From positions 1 through 46,152 of the forward strand of contig MPNE01000033.1 in NCBI GenBank assembly GCA_002238865.1: 46,152 nucleotides of DNA, in the 5' to 3' direction. The notes under the pieces were generated by a model, which saw only the letters and a list, made by a program, of their open reading frames with translations, made no database searches and was not told the origin of the DNA. This DNA is from Gemmatimonadetes bacterium bin94 (lineage in GTDB: Bacteria > Gemmatimonadota > Gemmatimonadetes > Longimicrobiales > Gaopeijiaceae). Of the stretch, positions 34,236 through 43,585 are shown in pieces (the stretch's first letter is position 1; the number at the start of each line of letters is the position of its first letter). A program made the translations under genes and the position numbers.

Positions 34236-34900
34236 TAGCCTTGCACCGCGCCGCGGAGTTCGGTCTGCACCTGGTCGATGTCGCCCACCCCGTCCACGCG
34301 GGCGAGGAGCCCCCTGGCTCCGTAGAAGCCGATCAGCGGCGCCGTGGCTTCCCGGTACACGGCCAGCCGGGTTCGCACGGTGTCCGGGCGGTCGTCGGCC
34401 CGGTGGATAAGCGGCTCTCCGGTGTCGTCGCAGAAGCCGTCCCGCCGCGGCGGATCGAAGTAGACGTTGTAGACCCGTCCGCTGGGCGACGACCTCCGCC
34501 CCGCGATGCGCTTGACCAAAACCGCGTCGTCGGCCTCCAGCAACGCGACCCGGTCCACGCTGCGGCCCACGGTAGCGAGCACATCGTCCAGCGCCTCGGC
34601 CTGGGGAACGGTGCGCGGAAATCCGTCGAAGATCACCCCTCTGTCCTGCTCCATACCCGCAAGATGCTCCCGCACGAGGTCGACGATCACGTCGTCGGGC
34701 ACGAGTTCTCCGGCGTCCATGTACCTCCTGGCCTCCAGACCCAGTGCGGTCCCGGCCTTGAGGGCCGCGCGAAGGAGGTCACCGGTCGACACATGGGCCC
34801 AGCCGAGTTCTCGACCCAGCCGAATCCCCTGCGTCCCCTTCCCAACCCCTGGCGACCCGAGGAGGATCACGACCTTGCCGTTGTCCGAGGGTGCGGCCAT
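34235..34900 (-). CDS. adk: Adenylate kinase
   Basis: The protein is 221 aa from ATG 34900, 4 nt after the secY stop. The P-loop is LLGSPGVGKGTQ, and GDLLRAALKAGTALG, DGFPRTVPQAEALD and the LID region GRRSSPSGRVYNVYFDPPRRDGFCDDTGEPLIHRADDRPDTV follow. The LID is the long type but has only one Cys, so it is not the four-Cys zinc form. It interconverts ATP, ADP and AMP. Coupling to secY and map is common in this superoperon. Confidence 0.97.
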   Translation of the reverse strand: MAAPSDNGKVVILLGSPGVGKGTQGIRLGRELGWAHVSTGDLLRAALKAGTALGLEARRYMDAGELVPDDVIVDLVREHLAGMEQDRGVIFDGFPRTVPQAEALDDVLATVGRSVDRVALLEADDAVLVKRIAGRRSSPSGRVYNVYFDPPRRDGFCDDTGEPLIHRADDRPDTVRTRLAVYREATAPLIGFYGARGLLARVDGVGDIDQVQTELRGAVQG

Positions 34901-34904
34901 CAAG

Positions 34905-36218
34905 CTACATGTAGCGTTGGCGACCACGCATCTTGACGCGGCCCTTCTTCATGAAGCCGTCGTAGTGGCGCAGCAGGAGGTGCTGCTGGGCCTGCTGGAC
35001 CGTGTCGAGTCCCACTCCGACCACGATGAGCAGGCTCGTGCCGCCGAAGGCGAAGTTCTGGATGCCGAAGATGTCGAAGATCCAGAACGGGATCAGCGCG
35101 ATGCAGGCCAGGTAAACGGAACCGGGCAGGGTCACCCGGGTCAGGATACGGTCGATGTACTCGGCGGTGCGCGCCCCCGGCTTGACACCCGGAATGAAGG
35201 CGCCCTGCTTCTTCAGGTTCTCGGCGAGGTCGACCGGGTTGAAGATGATGGCGGTGTAGAAATACGTGAAGAAGATGATGAGCGCGGCATAGGTGAGGTA
35301 GTACGCCCAGTTCCCCGGCTGGAAGATGTCGGCCAGATCGTTGAAGAAGGGGACCGAGCTGAAAGCCGCCACCGTGCCCGGCACGACGATGAAGGACTGA
35401 GCGAAGATGATCGGCATCACGCCCGCCGAGTTGATCCTCAGGGGGACGAAGCTCTTCTGCCCCTCTCTGATGCGTCCCCGCCCCACGACCTTGCGCGGAA
35501 TCTGCACGGGGATCTTTCGGGACGCCATGGTCATCGCCACCACCCCCGCGGTGATGCCGACCACCACCGCCAGGAGTGCAATCACTTCGACGAGGCCGAT
35601 CTCGCCGATGCTCACGGACTCCCAGGTCCGGACGATCGCCTGAGGGAAGCCCTGGATGATGGAGAAGAAGATCATGAGCGACATGCCGTTGCCCACGCCC
35701 CGCTCCGTGATCTGTTCGCCGAGCCACATGACGAAGACACCCCCGACGGTGAGCACCACCACCGTCGAGAAGGCGAAGCCCAGGCCGGGGTCGCGGACCG
35801 CGTCCGGGAGACCTTGCAGGAAGGACCCGTACGCGTACGCCTGGATGACGCAGAGCAGGACCGTCGTGTAACGCGTCCACTGCGTTAGCTTCTTCCGCCC
35901 CTCTTCGCCCTCCTTCTGCAGCTTCTCCACAGTCGGGACGACGGCCGCGAGGAGCTGGAACATGATGCTCGCGGAGATGTACGGCATGATGCCGAGCGCC
36001 AGGATGGTCGCCCGGCTGAGTCCGCCGCCCACAAACATGTCGTAGACGCCCAGGAACGTCCCCGAGAACTGGCCGGAGAGCAGCTCCAGCGCCCCCAGGT
36101 CCACGCCCGGCACGGTGATGTGCGATCCGATCCGGTACACCAACATGATCATGAGCGTGAACAGGATCTTCTTCTTCAGCTCTGGAGCTCGGAAGAGATT
36201 CGGGATCGGATTGGCCAT
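34905..36218 (-). CDS. secY: Preprotein translocase channel subunit SecY
   Basis: The protein is 437 aa, a ten-helix membrane protein. Visible are LFRAPELKKKILFTLMIMLVYRIGSHITVPG (first helix), SGQFSGTFLGVYDMFVGGGLSRATILALGIMPYISASI, and the cytosolic loop GQKSFVPLRINSAGVMPIIFAQS that contacts SecA. It forms the SecYEG channel fed by SecA (secA lies about 11.5 kb downstream here) and used by ribosomes. It follows rplO by 44 nt. Confidence 0.97.
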   Translation of the reverse strand: MANPIPNLFRAPELKKKILFTLMIMLVYRIGSHITVPGVDLGALELLSGQFSGTFLGVYDMFVGGGLSRATILALGIMPYISASIMFQLLAAVVPTVEKLQKEGEEGRKKLTQWTRYTTVLLCVIQAYAYGSFLQGLPDAVRDPGLGFAFSTVVVLTVGGVFVMWLGEQITERGVGNGMSLMIFFSIIQGFPQAIVRTWESVSIGEIGLVEVIALLAVVVGITAGVVAMTMASRKIPVQIPRKVVGRGRIREGQKSFVPLRINSAGVMPIIFAQSFIVVPGTVAAFSSVPFFNDLADIFQPGNWAYYLTYAALIIFFTYFYTAIIFNPVDLAENLKKQGAFIPGVKPGARTAEYIDRILTRVTLPGSVYLACIALIPFWIFDIFGIQNFAFGGTSLLIVVGVGLDTVQQAQQHLLLRHYDGFMKKGRVKMRGRQRYM

Positions 36219-36262
36219 CAGCCCCCCTCAGCCGCGCGGCGACAAAACACGATTGGCTTCCC

Positions 36263-36724
36263 CTATTTGTCTTCCCCGCCACGCGGGGGGAGAATCGCCA
36301 CCGAACCGCCGGCGGCTTCGATCTTCTTGCGGGCGCTGGCGGAGACCGCATGCACCGAGCACTCGTGGGCGCTCGTGACCTCGCCGCCGCCAAGAATCTT
36401 CACGGGCCGCCGCAGCGAACGGATCAGCCCTGCCGCCTTCAACGTTTCGGGCGACGCCACACCTTCCAGGATGTGCAGGTCCGCCACGTTGACGACCTGG
36501 TATTCGACCCGGTTCCGGTTCGTGAATCCCCGCTTCGGGATACGGCGCTGCAGAGGCATCTGCCCGCCTTCGAACCAGGCCGGCACACCACCCCCGGAGC
36601 GGGAGTTCTGTCCCTTGTCGCCGCGTCCCGAGGTCTTTCCCTTGCCCGAACCCGGGCCCCGGCCGACCCGCTTGCGGTCCCGGTGCGACCCCTTCGGTGC
36701 GCGCAGGTTGTGAAGTTCGATCAT
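36263..36724 (-). CDS. rplO: Ribosomal protein L15 (uL15)
   Basis: The protein is 153 aa. The Gly/Arg-rich N-terminus (LRAPKGSHRDRKRVGRGPGSGKGKTSGRGDKGQNSRSGG) that threads into 23S rRNA, and GGQMPLQRRIPKRGF, identify L15. The globular C-terminal half includes VKILGGGEVTSAHECSVHAVSASA. It is 3 nt downstream of rpmD. Confidence 0.98.
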   Translation of the reverse strand: MIELHNLRAPKGSHRDRKRVGRGPGSGKGKTSGRGDKGQNSRSGGGVPAWFEGGQMPLQRRIPKRGFTNRNRVEYQVVNVADLHILEGVASPETLKAAGLIRSLRRPVKILGGGEVTSAHECSVHAVSASARKKIEAAGGSVAILPPRGGEDK

Positions 36725-36727
36725 TGG

Positions 36728-36913
36728 TCAGTCCACCTCCGTGACTTCTACCAGGTAGTCCACCTTTGCGACCATCCCGCGGATCGCGGGCGTGTCATCA
36801 TGGACTACGCTGTGCTGGTGACGTCTGATTCCCAGCGCCTGCAGGGTACGTCGCTGGATCTTCTGCCTCTTCACTGCGCTGCGCACCTGCGTGATCCGGA
36901 TCCGCCTAGCCAC
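36728..36913 (-). CDS. rpmD: Ribosomal protein L30 (uL30)
   Basis: The protein is 61 aa from GTG 36913. The small L30 fold is seen as [37 protein letters not shown] and [14 protein letters not shown]. It overlaps the end of rpsE by 8 nt, implying translational coupling. L30 is missing in some bacterial phyla, so its presence is informative. Confidence 0.96.
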   Translation of the reverse strand: MARRIRITQVRSAVKRQKIQRRTLQALGIRRHQHSVVHDDTPAIRGMVAKVDYLVEVTEVD

Positions 36914-37427
36914 GGTTCATCACTCCGAGTTGATGGACGGTGATTCCCCGCTCGGCTGCAACGTCGTACGCGCTGACAAGGTTCTCGAGCCCTTCCATGG
37001 TCGCGCGGACCACATTGATCGGATTGTTGGTGCCCAGGCTCTTGGTCAGGACGTCGGTGATGCCGGCGGCTTCCAGAACCGCACGGACCGGACCACCCGC
37101 GATCACACCCGTACCGGGGGCCGCCGGGCGCATCAGCACCCTGCCCGCACCCCACCGCCCAATGATGTCGTGGGGGATGGTCCCGCGCGCAACAGGGACG
37201 TCCACCATGTTGCGCCGAGCCTGTTCGAACGCCTTGCGGATCGCCTCGGCAACCTCGTTGGCCTTGGCGTGGGCGATGCCGACGCGGCCGGCCTGGTTGC
37301 CCACGGCGACGAGAGCGGTGAAGGAGAAGCGGCGTCCGCCCTTCACGACTTTCGCCACGCGGTTGATGTGGATCAGGTTTTCTACCTGCTCCGCTCCCTC
37401 GCGGGGGGGTCTCTTGCCTCTAGCCAT
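36906..37427 (-). CDS. rpsE: Ribosomal protein S5 (uS5)
   Basis: The protein is 173 aa. The S5 N-terminal double-stranded-RNA-like domain reads [41 protein letters not shown]. The C-terminal domain has [48 protein letters not shown]. It helps translational accuracy and mRNA unwinding in the 30S. Its start overlaps the rplR stop by one base (TGATG). Confidence 0.98.
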   Translation of the reverse strand: MARGKRPPREGAEQVENLIHINRVAKVVKGGRRFSFTALVAVGNQAGRVGIAHAKANEVAEAIRKAFEQARRNMVDVPVARGTIPHDIIGRWGAGRVLMRPAAPGTGVIAGGPVRAVLEAAGITDVLTKSLGTNNPINVVRATMEGLENLVSAYDVAAERGITVHQLGVMNRG

Positions 37428-37819
37428 CAGAACTCCAAACCTCCCGACCGCGCGCCTTCCGCGAATGCCTTGATCCGACCGTGATAGCGAAAGCCCCCGC
37501 GGTCGAATACGACTGTTGTGACACCATGTTCCCGCGCCTTCTCCGCAAGCAGTTTGCCCGCGGCGCGAGACGCTTCCACCTTGCGGTTCCCCTCGCCGGG
37601 AGCAGTGTTCCGCAGTTCGGGAGCGAGCGTCGAGAGCCCGACCAGCGTCCGTCCGGCGTCGTCGTCGATGATCTGCCCTTCGATATGCCGGATCGACCGG
37701 TAGACGGCGAGGCGCGGCCGGTCGACGGTGCCGAACACCTTCTTCCGGATGCGTGCGTGACGCCGCTTGCGCTGGAGCTGTCGGCTCTTCCTCAGTTTGC
37801 TGGGTTTGATCATCGTCAT
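37427..37819 (-). CDS. rplR: Ribosomal protein L18 (uL18)
   Basis: The protein is 130 aa. A basic N-terminal stretch ([20 protein letters not shown]) that binds 5S rRNA precedes the core [31 protein letters not shown] and [26 protein letters not shown]. Its ATG overlaps the rplF stop by 4 nt (ATGA). Confidence 0.98.
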   Translation of the reverse strand: MTMIKPSKLRKSRQLQRKRRHARIRKKVFGTVDRPRLAVYRSIRHIEGQIIDDDAGRTLVGLSTLAPELRNTAPGEGNRKVEASRAAGKLLAEKAREHGVTTVVFDRGGFRYHGRIKAFAEGARSGGLEF

Positions 37820-38364
37820 GCCCCGGCCGTTTTGCCGGCCTTGCGCCGGACGTGTTCGCCTCTGTACCTGATGCCCTTGCCCTTGTACGGCTCGGGCGGA
37901 CGGAACGACCGGATCACCGCGGCGGTGTGGCCGACCTGCTGCTTGTCGGCCCCCTTCACCACGATCATGGTCTGGCTGGGAAGTTCAAAGCTGATCCCCT
38001 CCGGCGCCGGGAAGTCGACGGGGTGCGAGAACCCGAGGCTGAGCCGCAACCCCGTGCCCTGCGCCCGGGCCCGGTAGCCCACTCCGACGATCTCGAGGGT
38101 CTTGCTGTATCCCTCGTTCACCCCGTGGACGATGTTGGCCACGAGCGAGCGCGTCAGTCCGTGGAGCGCCCGGTGCATCTTCTCGTCCGAGGGCCGCTTC
38201 ACAACGAGCGTCTTTTGGTCTGTTCCTTCCCAGCCCACTGTGATCGGTGAGCGCACCTCGAGTTCCAGTTCGCCCTTGGGACCCCTGGCTGCGACCCGCT
38301 GTCCGTCGAGGGTGACGGTAACACCCGCGGGAATCGAAACCGGCTGCCTGCCAATGCGTGACAT
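37816..38364 (-). CDS. rplF: Ribosomal protein L6 (uL6)
   Basis: The protein is 182 aa. [21 protein letters not shown] opens the first of two similar domains; the second includes [35 protein letters not shown] and ends [24 protein letters not shown]6 sits near the sarcin-ricin loop where elongation factors bind. It is 8 nt downstream of rpsH. Confidence 0.98.
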   Translation of the reverse strand: MSRIGRQPVSIPAGVTVTLDGQRVAARGPKGELELEVRSPITVGWEGTDQKTLVVKRPSDEKMHRALHGLTRSLVANIVHGVNEGYSKTLEIVGVGYRARAQGTGLRLSLGFSHPVDFPAPEGISFELPSQTMIVVKGADKQQVGHTAAVIRSFRPPEPYKGKGIRYRGEHVRRKAGKTAGA

Positions 38365-38372
38365 CGATCCTC

Positions 38373-38765
38373 CTACCAGATCACCGCGAGGAGTTCGCCA
38401 CCGACCTTCGCCTCACGGGCAGCTCGGTCGGACATCAGTCCCCTGGACGTGGACAGCATGGCCATTCCCAGTCCGTTGCGGACCCGGGGGATCTCGTCCA
38501 CGCCCACGTAACGGCGCCAGCCGGGCCGGGAAACGCGGGAGATCCGGCGAATGACGTGCTTGCCTTCATGGTACTTAAGGTAGACGCGGACGAGTCCGTG
38601 GCGGCCGTCGTTCAGGACCTTGTAGTCGTAAACGAACGCGTTTTCCTTCAGAAGCCGCGCTACCTCGACCTTCAGCTTGGACAGCGGAATATCGGCCCAC
38701 CGGTGTCCCGCGCTGCCGGCATTCCGGATCCTGGTGAGCATGTCCGCGATGGGATCTGTCATCAT
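38373..38765 (-). CDS. rpsH: Ribosomal protein S8 (uS8)
   Basis: The protein is 130 aa. [14 protein letters not shown] at the start and [47 protein letters not shown] at the end are the S8 signature. S8 binds the central 16S domain and in E. coli represses the spc operon. Only 58 nt lie between it and rplE upstream, where rpsN (S14) would be expected. Confidence 0.98.
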   Translation of the reverse strand: MMTDPIADMLTRIRNAGSAGHRWADIPLSKLKVEVARLLKENAFVYDYKVLNDGRHGLVRVYLKYHEGKHVIRRISRVSRPGWRRYVGVDEIPRVRNGLGMAMLSTSRGLMSDRAAREAKVGGELLAVIW

Positions 38766-38823
38766 GGTCGGTTCGCTTTCTCCTTCGGTCCGGGTGCCCC
38801 GGTGGTATCTCGCTCCATGTTCA

Positions 38824-39399
38824 TCAGGCCTGGGCCCCGATAATCACCGGAATCTCACCCCGAAAGGGGAATCCGATCTGTGTCAGGAGGGCGTATGCCT
38901 GGTCGTCCTTATTCGTCGACGTCACCACGGTGATGTTCATGCCGTGGATCTCCTTGACCTTGTCGTAGTCGACCTCGGGGAAGATGATCTGCTCCTTGAC
39001 GCCCACGGTGTAGTTGCCGCGACCGTCGAAGGAGCGGGTGTTGAGGCCCCTGAAGTCCCGGATCCGCGGCACCGCGACCGAAACGAAGCGGTCGAGGAAC
39101 TCCCACATCCCGCGCCGGCGCAGCGTCACCGAAGAGCCAACCGGCATGCCCTCGCGAAGCTTGAAGTTGGAGATCGACCGGCGTGCCCGCGTTACGACGG
39201 CCTTCTGGCCCGTGATCACCGCAAGTTCGCCGGCCACCGCATCGATCAGCTTCCGGTCGCGGCCGCCTTCGCCCACGCCGACGTTGAGGGTCACCTTGAC
39301 GACCTGCGGAATCTGGTGCGGGTTGGCAAAGCCGAACTTCTCCTGCAGCGCCGGCCTCGCGACACTCTTGTAGTGTGTCAAAAGTCGTGGTTCCATCAT
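38824..39399 (-). CDS. rplE: Ribosomal protein L5 (uL5)
   Basis: The protein is 191 aa (180-190 usual). PRLLTHYKSVARPALQEKFGFANPHQIPQVVKVTLNVGVGEGG, TGQKAVVTRARRSISNFKLREGMPVGSSVTLRR and PEVDYDKVKEIHGMNITVVTS identify L5, which binds 5S rRNA and contacts P-site tRNA. Two adjacent ATGs (39399 and 39396) are possible starts. Confidence 0.98.
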   Translation of the reverse strand: MMEPRLLTHYKSVARPALQEKFGFANPHQIPQVVKVTLNVGVGEGGRDRKLIDAVAGELAVITGQKAVVTRARRSISNFKLREGMPVGSSVTLRRRGMWEFLDRFVSVAVPRIRDFRGLNTRSFDGRGNYTVGVKEQIIFPEVDYDKVKEIHGMNITVVTSTNKDDQAYALLTQIGFPFRGEIPVIIGAQA

Positions 39400-39433
39400 C
39401 CTCTCGCTGTTTCCGTCACCGCCGAGAATCGGC

Positions 39434-39772
39434 TCACGCCACGCCTCTCGGCACCGGATTTCCGGTCTTTACGGCAATCCTTTCCTTCAGTCCGTCGGGT
39501 TCCACGCGCATGCGCACGCGGCTCGCCTCTCCACTCGCGGGATCAATGAGCATCACGTTCGACAGGTGAACCGGCGCTTCGGAGGTGATGATACCCCCTT
39601 CCGGATTGGCCTGCGTCGGACGTGTGTGTCGCTTCCGCATGTTGACGCCCTGGATCACGATCTGGTTCGAGCCGTACAGCACCCGCAGGACCGTACCCTC
39701 GGCATCGCGGTGGTTGCCGCGAATGACCTTTACCCGGTCGCCCTTGACGATCTTCGTTATAGCTCTGGCCAT
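39434..39772 (-). CDS. rplX: Ribosomal protein L24 (uL24)
   Basis: The protein is 112 aa. It has the KOW motif KGDRVKVIRGNHRDAEGTVLRVL, then VIQGVNMRKRHTRPTQANPEGGIITSEAPVHLSNVMLIDP, typical of L24. It is an early assembly protein of the 50S subunit. It is 3 nt downstream of rplN. Confidence 0.98.
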   Translation of the reverse strand: MARAITKIVKGDRVKVIRGNHRDAEGTVLRVLYGSNQIVIQGVNMRKRHTRPTQANPEGGIITSEAPVHLSNVMLIDPASGEASRVRMRVEPDGLKERIAVKTGNPVPRGVA

Positions 39773-39775
39773 GGT

Positions 39776-40144
39776 CTAGAGCACCTCCGGCGCCAGGGAG
39801 ACAATCCTCATGTAACGCTTCTCGCGCAGCTCGCGCCCCACCGGACCGAAGATGCGCGTTCCCCGGGGCTCCTTCTGCGCGTTGATCAGTACGGCCGCGT
39901 TGTCGTCGAAACGGATGTAGGTGCCGTCCCGGCGGCGCATCTCCTTGGCCGTGCGGACGACCACGGCTTCCGTAACCTCGCCCTTCTTCACGGGGGCGTT
40001 GGGCACGGCGTCCTTGATCGTCACGATGACCCGGTCCCCGATGCGGGCGTAGCGTCGCCCGGACCCACCGAGCACACGGATGCACAGCGCCCGCTTTGCC
40101 CCCGTATTGTCGGCGATCTTCAGCATTGACTCCTGTTGGATCAT
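39776..40144 (-). CDS. rplN: Ribosomal protein L14 (uL14)
   Basis: The protein is 122 aa from ATG 40144. [37 protein letters not shown] and [38 protein letters not shown] are the highly conserved L14 sequence. It lies at the subunit interface. It is separated from rpsQ by 28 nt. Confidence 0.98.
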   Translation of the reverse strand: MIQQESMLKIADNTGAKRALCIRVLGGSGRRYARIGDRVIVTIKDAVPNAPVKKGEVTEAVVVRTAKEMRRRDGTYIRFDDNAAVLINAQKEPRGTRIFGPVGRELREKRYMRIVSLAPEVL

Positions 40145-40172
40145 CGGATCTTCCGTCTTCTCCCCGCGGGCG

Positions 40173-40436
40173 TCAGGCGGGCCGTTCGATGAGTTCAACC
40201 ACGCGCCACCTCTTGGTCTTCGAGAGCGGCCGTGTCTCCATGATCGAGACCGTGTCACCGACCCGGTACTCGTTCGTTTCGTCGTGCGCATGGTACTTCG
40301 TGGTGCGCTTGACCTGCTTGCCGTATAGCGGATGCGCGAACCGGCGCTCCACGATCACGGTGACCGTCTTGTCGGCCCTGTCGCCAACCACGACGCCGGT
40401 ACGCGTCTTGCGCCGGCTGCGGACACTCTCGCTCAT
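40173..40436 (-). CDS. rpsQ: Ribosomal protein S17 (uS17)
   Basis: The protein is 87 aa. [73 protein letters not shown] is the OB-fold S17, a primary 16S-binding protein. Its ATG overlaps the rpmC stop by 4 nt (ATGA). Confidence 0.98.
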   Translation of the reverse strand: MSESVRSRRKTRTGVVVGDRADKTVTVIVERRFAHPLYGKQVKRTTKYHAHDETNEYRVGDTVSIMETRPLSKTKRWRVVELIERPA

Positions 40437-40645
40437 CGTTGATCTCCCGCCGCGGCTGCACTGCGCCGCTCGTGAAGGATGGTCTTGATGCGCGCAATGT
40501 CCCGCCGGATCTCGCGCCGCAGCTTCGGGTTCTCAAGCTGCATGATCGAGCCGCGGAAACGAAGGCGGAACTGCTCCAGCTTCAATTCGCCAAGCCGGTG
40601 CCCCAACTCCGCGTTCTCCATCTCCCGAACTTCCTCTGCCTTCAC
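40433..40645 (-). CDS. rpmC: Ribosomal protein L29 (uL29)
   Basis: The protein is 70 aa from GTG 40645. It is a two-helix protein: [60 protein letters not shown]29 sits at the tunnel exit and forms part of the docking site for trigger factor and SRP. It is 10 nt after rplP. Confidence 0.97.
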   Translation of the reverse strand: MKAEEVREMENAELGHRLGELKLEQFRLRFRGSIMQLENPKLRREIRRDIARIKTILHERRSAAAAGDQR

Positions 40646-40655
40646 TGTCTCGCTC

Positions 40656-41072
40656 CTATAGCTGCGATTCCCGGTCGACGAAGCGCGTCTTCACGGGAAG
40701 CTTGAAGGAAGCCAGTTCCATGGCCCGGCGGGCCGTCGCCATCGGAACACCTTCCAGCTCGAACATGATCCTGCCGGGCTTGACCACGGCAACCCACTCC
40801 TCCGGGTTGCCCTTTCCCTTGCCCATGCGCGTCTCCGCCGGCTTCTTGGTGACGGGCTTGTCGGGGAAGATGCGGATCCACACCTTCCCGCCCCTCTTCA
40901 CATGCCGGGTGATGGCGACACGGGCGGACTCGATCTGCCGGTTGGTGATCCAGCTCGCCTCGAGGGCCTGCAAGCCGTACTCGCCGAAGGAAACCTTGCT
41001 CCCCCGGTACGCTTTCCCGCGCATCTTGCCCTTGTGGGTCTTTCTGCGCCGTATCCGCTTCGGTGCCAGCAT
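40656..41072 (-). CDS. rplP: Ribosomal protein L16 (uL16)
   Basis: The protein is 138 aa from ATG 41072. [38 protein letters not shown] and [34 protein letters not shown] identify L16, which supports A-site tRNA near the peptidyl transferase centre. It is 11 nt after rpsC. Confidence 0.98.
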   Translation of the reverse strand: MLAPKRIRRRKTHKGKMRGKAYRGSKVSFGEYGLQALEASWITNRQIESARVAITRHVKRGGKVWIRIFPDKPVTKKPAETRMGKGKGNPEEWVAVVKPGRIMFELEGVPMATARRAMELASFKLPVKTRFVDRESQL

Positions 41073-41083
41073 GTTCCCTCCTC

Positions 41084-41749
41084 CTAGGCGCCCGGTCCGG
41101 CCGAGTACGTCCGGCCGAAGCGGTCCTCGATCACTTCGCCCTTGAAAATCCAGCACTTCACGCCGACGGTCCCGTACGTGGTGCGGGCTTCTACGTTCGA
41201 GTAGTCGATGTCCGCACGCAGCGTGTGCAGGGGTACCCGGCCTTCGTTGTAGCCCTCCGTGCGGGCGATCTCGGCGCCGCCCAGGCGACCGGAGCACTTG
41301 ATGCGGATCCCCTCCGCCCCGGCGCGCATTGCCGACTGCACGGCCCGCTTCATCGCCCGCCGGAACGAGATCCGCTGCCGGATCTGGTGCGCGACGTTGT
41401 CCGCGACGAGGCGAGCGTTCAGTTCGGGGCGCTTGATCTCCTCGACGTTCACCGAGACTTCACTGTCGGTCAGGACGGCGAGCTCGTCACGCAGCTTGTC
41501 CACTTCCGCGCCGCGCTTGCCGATCACGACGCCGGGACGCGCGGTATGCACCGTGACGACCAGCTTGGACGGTTTCCGCGCGATATCCACGCTGGCGACA
41601 CCCGCGTGGTGCAGTCGCCGGTGCATGTACGTGCGGATGATGTGGTCTTCCTTCAGCAGCTCGGGAAAGTTGCGTTCGGCATACCAGCGGGAACGCCAGT
41701 CGGCAACGATGCCCAGACGGAATCCGTGGGGGTGGGTTTTCTGGCCCAT
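41084..41749 (-). CDS. rpsC: Ribosomal protein S3 (uS3)
   Basis: The protein is 221 aa. [28 protein letters not shown], the KH motif [27 protein letters not shown], and the C-terminal [32 protein letters not shown] are characteristic. S3 lies at the mRNA entry channel of the 30S. It is 3 nt downstream of rplV. Confidence 0.98.
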   Translation of the reverse strand: MGQKTHPHGFRLGIVADWRSRWYAERNFPELLKEDHIIRTYMHRRLHHAGVASVDIARKPSKLVVTVHTARPGVVIGKRGAEVDKLRDELAVLTDSEVSVNVEEIKRPELNARLVADNVAHQIRQRISFRRAMKRAVQSAMRAGAEGIRIKCSGRLGGAEIARTEGYNEGRVPLHTLRADIDYSNVEARTTYGTVGVKCWIFKGEVIEDRFGRTYSAGPGA

Positions 41750-41752
41750 CCG

Positions 41753-42106
41753 CTAATTCTCCTTCTCTTTCACAACCACCGTGATGTGGCTCGACCTGCG
41801 CCGCCGTGGCGACGCGCGCCCCATTGCGCGGGCCTTCCACCGCTTGAGGGTGCGGCCCTCATCGACGAACGCGCGGCTCACCACGAGATCGTCGATGTCC
41901 ACCGAGTCCCCGTCCCGGTCCGCCTGGTCCTGGACGTTCGCCACGGCGGAGCGCAGCGTCTTGTCCACGGGAACCGCGGCCGCCTTCTTCGAGAACCGGA
42001 GCACGGAAATGGCCTCGTTGACGGACAGTCCCCGGATCAGATCGATGACCAGGCGAACCTTCCGCGGGCTCATTCTGATGTGTTTGGCGATCGCGCGCGC
42101 CTCCAT
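41753..42106 (-). CDS. rplV: Ribosomal protein L22 (uL22)
   Basis: The protein is 117 aa from ATG 42106, chosen because GGGAG lies 7-8 nt upstream; a TTG at 42121 overlapping the rpsS stop would add five residues. RAIAKHIRMSPRKVRLVIDLIRGLSVNEAISVLRFSKK and VDEGRTLKRWKARAMGRASPRRRRSSHITVVV fit L22, whose hairpin reaches into the exit tunnel and can carry macrolide-resistance changes. Confidence 0.97.
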   Translation of the reverse strand: MEARAIAKHIRMSPRKVRLVIDLIRGLSVNEAISVLRFSKKAAAVPVDKTLRSAVANVQDQADRDGDSVDIDDLVVSRAFVDEGRTLKRWKARAMGRASPRRRRSSHITVVVKEKEN

Positions 42107-42117
42107 GGCCAACTCCC

Positions 42118-42402
42118 TCAAATCCTCGACCGTTTGTCGGCCAGCTTGCCCCCGTGCCCCCGGAAGAGACGCGTGGGGGAAAACTCGCCGAGCTTGTGAC
42201 CGACCATGTTTTCGCTGATGTAGACCGGAATGAACTTGTTCCCGTTGTGGACCGCGACGGTATGTCCGACAAAGTCGGGCGAAATCGTGGACGCGCGGGA
42301 CCAGGTCCGAATGACCGTCCGCTCGTTCCGCGCATTCATGAGCTCCACCTTGCGGAGCAGCTTCTCATCGATGTACGGGCCCTTCTTGACGCTTCGCGGC
42401 AT
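42118..42402 (-). CDS. rpsS: Ribosomal protein S19 (uS19)
   Basis: The protein is 94 aa from ATG 42402. [65 protein letters not shown] is the standard S19 sequence in the 30S head. It is 31 nt downstream of rplB. Confidence 0.98.
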   Translation of the reverse strand: MPRSVKKGPYIDEKLLRKVELMNARNERTVIRTWSRASTISPDFVGHTVAVHNGNKFIPVYISENMVGHKLGEFSPTRLFRGHGGKLADKRSRI

Positions 42403-42433
42403 GGCTCCTATTCGCTCTCCGTCCGGTCCATGG

Positions 42434-43273
42434 TCAGCGCGTCGCCTTGCCGCGCTTGCGTCCACGGACGATGAACTTGCTCGATTTCTTCTTCGCCTTG
42501 CGGGTCTTCGTCCCCTCGCGCTTGCCCCAGGGGGTTACCGGAGGACGGCCGCCCGACGCCTTCCCCTCGCCACCGCCGAGGGGGTGATCGACGGGGTTCA
42601 TGGCGACGCCGCGCACCTTGGGACGGCGGCCGCGCCACCGGCTCGCGCCCGCCTTGCCCAGCGACTGCAGGTTGTGATCCGCGTTGCCGACCTGTCCCAC
42701 CGTGGCCATGCAGCGCTTGTGGATCCTGCGCACCTCGGTCGAAGGGAGGCGGAGCGTGACGTAGTCGCCTTCCCTGGCGACGACCTGGACTCCGGCGCCC
42801 GCCGAGCGCGCCATCTGCCCGCCCTTGCCCGGCTTCATCTCCACGTTGTGAACCGTGGTGCCGAGGGGGATCCGCTCCAGGGGAATGGCGTTGCCCGGGC
42901 GGATGTCCGCGTCGGGTCCCGACGAAATTACGTCGCCAACCTTCATTCCGCGCACGTAGAGGACGTAGCTCTTCTCGCCGTCTTCGTAGTGGATCAGGGA
43001 GATGAAGGCCGACCGGTTGGGATCGTACTCGATCTCGGCGATGCGTCCCTGCACACCGTGCTTCCGCCGCTTGAAGTCCACCTTGCGGTACCGGCGCTTG
43101 TTCCCGCCGCCACGACGCCGCATGGTGATCCGGCCATGATGGTTGCGGCCGCCGGACCTCTTCTTCGGTTCGGTAAGGGACTTCTCGGGCGTGGCACGGG
43201 TCACCACGTCCTTGGCCGTCACCGAGCGGAACCTGCTTCCCGGGCTAACCGGTTTGAATTTCTTCAGCGCCAT
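42434..43273 (-). CDS. rplB: Ribosomal protein L2 (uL2)
   Basis: The protein is 279 aa. The core [63 protein letters not shown] and the functionally essential C-terminal [31 protein letters not shown] identify L2. Its conserved His near the peptidyl transferase centre is in the MNPVDHP loop. It is 3 nt after rplW. Confidence 0.98.
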   Translation of the reverse strand: MALKKFKPVSPGSRFRSVTAKDVVTRATPEKSLTEPKKRSGGRNHHGRITMRRRGGGNKRRYRKVDFKRRKHGVQGRIAEIEYDPNRSAFISLIHYEDGEKSYVLYVRGMKVGDVISSGPDADIRPGNAIPLERIPLGTTVHNVEMKPGKGGQMARSAGAGVQVVAREGDYVTLRLPSTEVRRIHKRCMATVGQVGNADHNLQSLGKAGASRWRGRRPKVRGVAMNPVDHPLGGGEGKASGGRPPVTPWGKREGTKTRKAKKKSSKFIVRGRKRGKATR

Positions 43274-43276
43274 GGA

Positions 43277-43585
43277 TCAACCCATCTCGTAGAATTCGAT
43301 CTGATCGCCGTCGACCAGCTGCACCACCGCCTTCTTGTAGGAAGCGGTGCGGCCCAGATCCCAGTTCTTGACCATTCGGCCCATCATGGCCCGCTTGGCC
43401 TTGCCGGGATAACGCATGGTGCGGACACCGGCCACCTTGACGTCCCACAACGCCTCGACGGCGCGGGCGATCTCGTGCTTGTTGGACCGCTCGTTGACCA
43501 CGAAGGTGTAGAGGCTGGATTCCATCTGTGCCGTCGTCTTCTCGGTAACCACCGGAGAGACGATCACGTCGTAGGCTTCACGCAT
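43277..43585 (-). CDS. rplW: Ribosomal protein L23 (uL23)
   Basis: The protein is 102 aa from ATG 43585; GGAGG lies 8 nt upstream inside the end of rplD. VIVSPVVTEKTTAQMESSLYTFVVNERSNKHEIARAVEALWDVKVAGVRTM is the L23 signature. L23 is the main docking site for trigger factor at the tunnel exit. The start overlaps rplD by 8 nt. Confidence 0.97.
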   Translation of the reverse strand: MREAYDVIVSPVVTEKTTAQMESSLYTFVVNERSNKHEIARAVEALWDVKVAGVRTMRYPGKAKRAMMGRMVKNWDLGRTASYKKAVVQLVDGDQIEFYEMG

